A stretch of DNA of 64,000 nucleotides from Reyranella soli. GTDB taxonomy: Bacteria; Pseudomonadota; Alphaproteobacteria; Reyranellales; Reyranellaceae. Position numbers and translations under genes: made by a program. Below the pieces are notes generated by a model. It searched no databases and was not told where the DNA came from. It saw only the letters and a list, made by a program, of their open reading frames with translations. This document shows, one piece after another, positions 61,939 through 64,000 of the stretch; positions within the stretch are counted from its first letter, which is position 1, and each line of letters begins with the position of its first letter. The stretch is taken from contig NZ_BKAJ01000018.1 of NCBI RefSeq assembly GCF_007992495.1, positions 1 to 64,000 on the forward strand, read 5' to 3'.

Positions 61939-62464
61939 CGCCACGACCGTCGATCCCTATGGCCTGCTGACCGAGCCGGCCACCCTGAAGATCCAGCGAC
62001 TGCTGCCCGGCCCGCTCGAGCGCATCTGGGTCTACCTCACCGAGAGCGACATGCGCCGCAAGTGGCTGGCCTCGGGCTTCATGGAGATGAAGGTCGGCGC
62101 GCCGTTCGAACTGGTGTGGCGCAACAACGAGCTCACCGATCCGCCCGGCCAGCGCCCGGAAGGCTTCGGCGAGGAGCATCGCATGCAGAGCCGCATCACC
62201 GAGCTCAATCCGCCGCACAAGATCTCCTTCACCTGGCAGAACAGCGGCGACGTCACCTTCGAGCTCGAGCCCAAGGACGACAAGGTGCTGCTCACCGTCA
62301 CCCATCGCCGCCTGCCCGACCGGCGCACCATGCTGATGGTCGGTCCGGGCTGGCACATGCACCTCGACGTGCTCGCCGCGCGCGTGAGCGGCGCCGAGAT
62401 CGGCCCGTTCTGGGACGGCTGGCTGCGCCTGCAGAAGGAATACGAGAAGCGTCTGGCGACGTGA
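61931..62464 (+). CDS. SRPBCC (AHSA1-type) domain protein
   Basis: A 177-residue START-like protein: LKIQRLLPGPLERIWVYLTESDMRRKWLASGFMEMKVGAPFELVWRN, with a hydrophobic cavity fold. The C-terminal GPFWDGWLRLQKEYEKRL is standard for the AHSA1 group. It is translated directly after the ArsR regulator (overlap of eight bases), and that regulator probably controls it. The ligand is unknown. Confidence 0.88.
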   Translation: MSDATTVDPYGLLTEPATLKIQRLLPGPLERIWVYLTESDMRRKWLASGFMEMKVGAPFELVWRNNELTDPPGQRPEGFGEEHRMQSRITELNPPHKISFTWQNSGDVTFELEPKDDKVLLTVTHRRLPDRRTMLMVGPGWHMHLDVLAARVSGAEIGPFWDGWLRLQKEYEKRLAT

Positions 62465-62513
62465 CGTCTTCCGGACCGCCGGCTTCCAGCCGGCGGTCCG
62501 GAAGAGCATGACG
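62464..62513. repeat. Family A intergenic palindrome, minimal form
   Basis: CGTCTTCCGGACCGCCGGCT and its complement AGCCGGCGGTCCGGAAGAG form one uninterrupted stem with a tiny TCC loop. It lacks the central CATGA segment of the longer copies, suggesting that the basic unit is one hairpin. It lies between convergent genes. Confidence 0.87.
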
Positions 62514-62515
62514 GA

Positions 62516-63055
62516 CTAGCGCGCGACGCCTGCCGGCGCGCGGATGTTCGCGTAGTCCGAGCGGACCTCGTGCTTCAGCTTGACCGTGCCCTGCTCGAGC
62601 ATGGTTACGGTCTGGCGCAGCGGCAAGCCGGACGCGGTCGAGATCCAGATCTGTGAATCGCTGCCGCCGGTCGCGGTCTTGCTCTGGACGCGGTAGAGCT
62701 CGGCCGGCTGGCCGTCGACCGCCTCGCTGCGCACACGCGTGCAGTTGTGCTCGCCCTTGGTCATGGCCTGGCGGGCATCCTCCGCCGCCTTCGCTGCATC
62801 GTAGGGCCGCGCCATCCACTGGCCGCGCACCTGCATGTAGAGCGTGTCGCCGAGACGGATCATCTCGTTGTGCATCGGCTTGTCCGGCGCTGCGGCGGTT
62901 TCGATCGTGACCTTCTGGTGCACGGGCGCCGCCGTCTGCTTGAGGACCGCCTGCAGCACGGCCTGGCAGGCAGCGTCGTCGGCGCGGGCCCCTGCCCCCG
63001 CGACGCAGAAGGCGGCGGCGACCACGGCGACGGACGGCAGCCGGGCAGCAATCAT
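62516..63055 (-). CDS. Predicted periplasmic protein of unknown function
   Basis: A 179-residue protein with a Sec signal peptide ([20 protein letters not shown]). The mature part has two cysteines ([10 protein letters not shown] and HNCTRVRSE), which could form a disulfide, and a beta-rich C-terminal half ([38 protein letters not shown]) that recalls LolA/LolB-type lipid-binding folds, but this similarity is weak. It is convergent with the SRPBCC gene and divergent from msrB. Confidence 0.65.
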   Translation of the reverse strand: MIAARLPSVAVVAAAFCVAGAGARADDAACQAVLQAVLKQTAAPVHQKVTIETAAAPDKPMHNEMIRLGDTLYMQVRGQWMARPYDAAKAAEDARQAMTKGEHNCTRVRSEAVDGQPAELYRVQSKTATGGSDSQIWISTASGLPLRQTVTMLEQGTVKLKHEVRSDYANIRAPAGVAR

Positions 63056-63135
63056 GCTGCGGTTTTATCAGGTCGAGGGAGGCTGGCGCGACGGCGTTTT
63101 CGGCCTATATGGTCTCTACTCCACAGGAGCAGACG

Positions 63136-63585
63136 ATGCCGACTTACGCCAAGACCAAAGAGGCCCTGTCGAAACTCACGCCCGAGCAGTACCGCGTCAC
63201 CCAGCAGAGCGGCACCGAGATGCCCGGCACGGGTCCGCTGCTGCACAACAAGGAACCGGGCATCTATGTCGACATCGTCTCGGGCGAGCCATTGTTCGCC
63301 TCGTCCGACAAGTATGAATCGGGCTGCGGCTGGCCCTCTTTCACCAAGCCGATCGAGCCTGCCAACGTCGCCGAGCTCAGCGACGCCAGCCACGGCATGA
63401 TCCGCACCGAGGTGCGCTCCAAGCACGGCGACAGCCATCTCGGCCATGTCTTTCCCGACGGGCCGCGCGATCGCGGCGGCCTGCGCTATTGCATCAATTC
63501 GGCCTCGCTGCGCTTCGTCCATCGCGACGACATGAAGGCGGCAGGCTATGGTGACTATCTCGACCAGGTGGAGGACGTGCGATGA
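63136..63585 (+). CDS. msrB: Peptide-methionine (R)-S-oxide reductase
   Basis: Repairs R-methionine sulfoxide in proteins. From ATG 63136 (CAGGAGCAGACG upstream) it has 149 residues: [21 protein letters not shown], then [30 protein letters not shown] and the catalytic [11 protein letters not shown]. The two CxxC zinc sites found in many MsrB proteins are missing (the first reads [10 protein letters not shown]), so it is the zinc-free type. Its stop overlaps the msrA start. Confidence 0.95.
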   Translation: MPTYAKTKEALSKLTPEQYRVTQQSGTEMPGTGPLLHNKEPGIYVDIVSGEPLFASSDKYESGCGWPSFTKPIEPANVAELSDASHGMIRTEVRSKHGDSHLGHVFPDGPRDRGGLRYCINSASLRFVHRDDMKAAGYGDYLDQVEDVR

Positions 63586-64000
63586 GCCAAGAACGCGCAG
63601 TGCTGGCCGGCGGCTGCTTCTGGGGCATGCAGGACCTGATCCGCAAGCAGCCCGGAATCCTGACAACGCGGGTCGGCTACACCGGCGGCCATGTCGCCAA
63701 TGCGACCTACCGCAACCATGCCGGCCACGCCGAAGCGATCGAGATTGTCTACGATCCGGCCAAGACCAGCTTCCGGCAGATCCTGGAATTCTTCTTCCAG
63801 ATCCACGATCCGACGACGCTGAACCGCCAGGGCAACGACCTCGGTACCAGCTATCGCTCGGCGATCTTTTATACCGACGACGAGCAGCGCCGGATTGCCG
63901 AGGACACCATCGCCGACGTCGAGGCCTCGGGCCTGTGGCCCGGCAAGATCGTGACCGAGGTGACCAAGGTTTCCGACTTCTGGGAAGCCGAGCCCGAGCA
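63582..64000 (+). CDS. msrA: Peptide-methionine (S)-S-oxide reductase, 3' end outside window
   Basis: Repairs S-methionine sulfoxide. The first 139 codons are present: [18 protein letters not shown] with the catalytic GCFWG motif (Cys about 12), then [29 protein letters not shown] and [16 protein letters not shown], all diagnostic of MsrA. The ATG overlaps the msrB stop by four bases, so both oxide forms are handled by one operon. The gene continues past the end of the window. Confidence 0.95.
   Translation, partial: MSQERAVLAGGCFWGMQDLIRKQPGILTTRVGYTGGHVANATYRNHAGHAEAIEIVYDPAKTSFRQILEFFFQIHDPTTLNRQGNDLGTSYRSAIFYTDDEQRRIAEDTIADVEASGLWPGKIVTEVTKVSDFWEAEPE

Overview
The window is GC-rich, densely coded chromosomal DNA from an alphaproteobacterium. 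The family content (CvpA-PurF, Der-BamB, DUF2794, C-terminally extended S6 and L9, FCD-GntR/BMP transport operon, clan AA aspartic protease) and the many short intergenic palindromes fit a soil- or water-dwelling member of the Rhodospirillales/Hyphomicrobiales group. The genus cannot be fixed from sequence reading alone. No tRNA, rRNA, CRISPR array, prophage or transposase gene was recognised. Most of the window is core housekeeping sequence. The clearest accessory feature is one 13.7-kb gene.

Layout. 1-3.7 kb (minus): galU, ugd and a phosphomannomutase/phosphoglucomutase make nucleotide-sugar precursors for envelope polysaccharide. 3.8-9.1 kb (minus): fabD, fabG, acpP, fabF, mltG and a membrane J-domain protein form a fatty-acid and cell-wall block. 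9.3-10.7 kb (plus): rpsF-rpsR-rplI, with a hairpin leader and a strong terminator. 10.8-15 kb: an iron(III)-type ABC permease, its periplasmic binding protein on the other strand, and a cyclopropane fatty acid synthase. 15.06-28.7 kb (minus): a single 4552-residue protein made of several dozen alanine-rich two-helix repeats, followed by a mosaic C-terminus ending in a DUF4114-like domain; it is a candidate exported surface protein. 29.1-35.6 kb: a GntR/FCD regulator divergent from an operon of a BMP-family binding protein, two permeases, a biuret-hydrolase-like amidohydrolase and a double ATPase, probably for uptake and hydrolysis of a ureide or related N-compound. 36-45.7 kb (plus): dnaB, alr, mlaE, mlaF, a PCMT-like methyltransferase, radA, cvpA, purF and an SDR. 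45.7-51.1 kb (minus): a TPR membrane protein, der, bamB and a YfgM-like protein. 51.3-64 kb: mostly small stress or metabolism genes, including DUF2794, a small lipoprotein, a frameshifted homocysteine methyltransferase, SRPBCC/VOC proteins, a degenerate histidine-kinase-like sensor joined to a cyclic-nucleotide-gated MscS channel, an ArsR/SRPBCC pair with a leaderless autoregulated promoter, and msrB-msrA. The last gene runs off the window.

Two things stand out beyond single genes. First, at least five families of short intergenic inverted repeats are scattered through the window (about fifteen elements). Some sit inside operons, and two appear to provide or abut start codons (alr and mlaF). 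Second, there is a probable three-gene envelope unit: a pseudo-kinase sensor, an MscS channel with a cNMP domain, and an aspartic protease. Its first gene has lost the phospho-acceptor histidine and the ATP-binding asparagines. All family assignments come from motifs read by eye. No database search was run.
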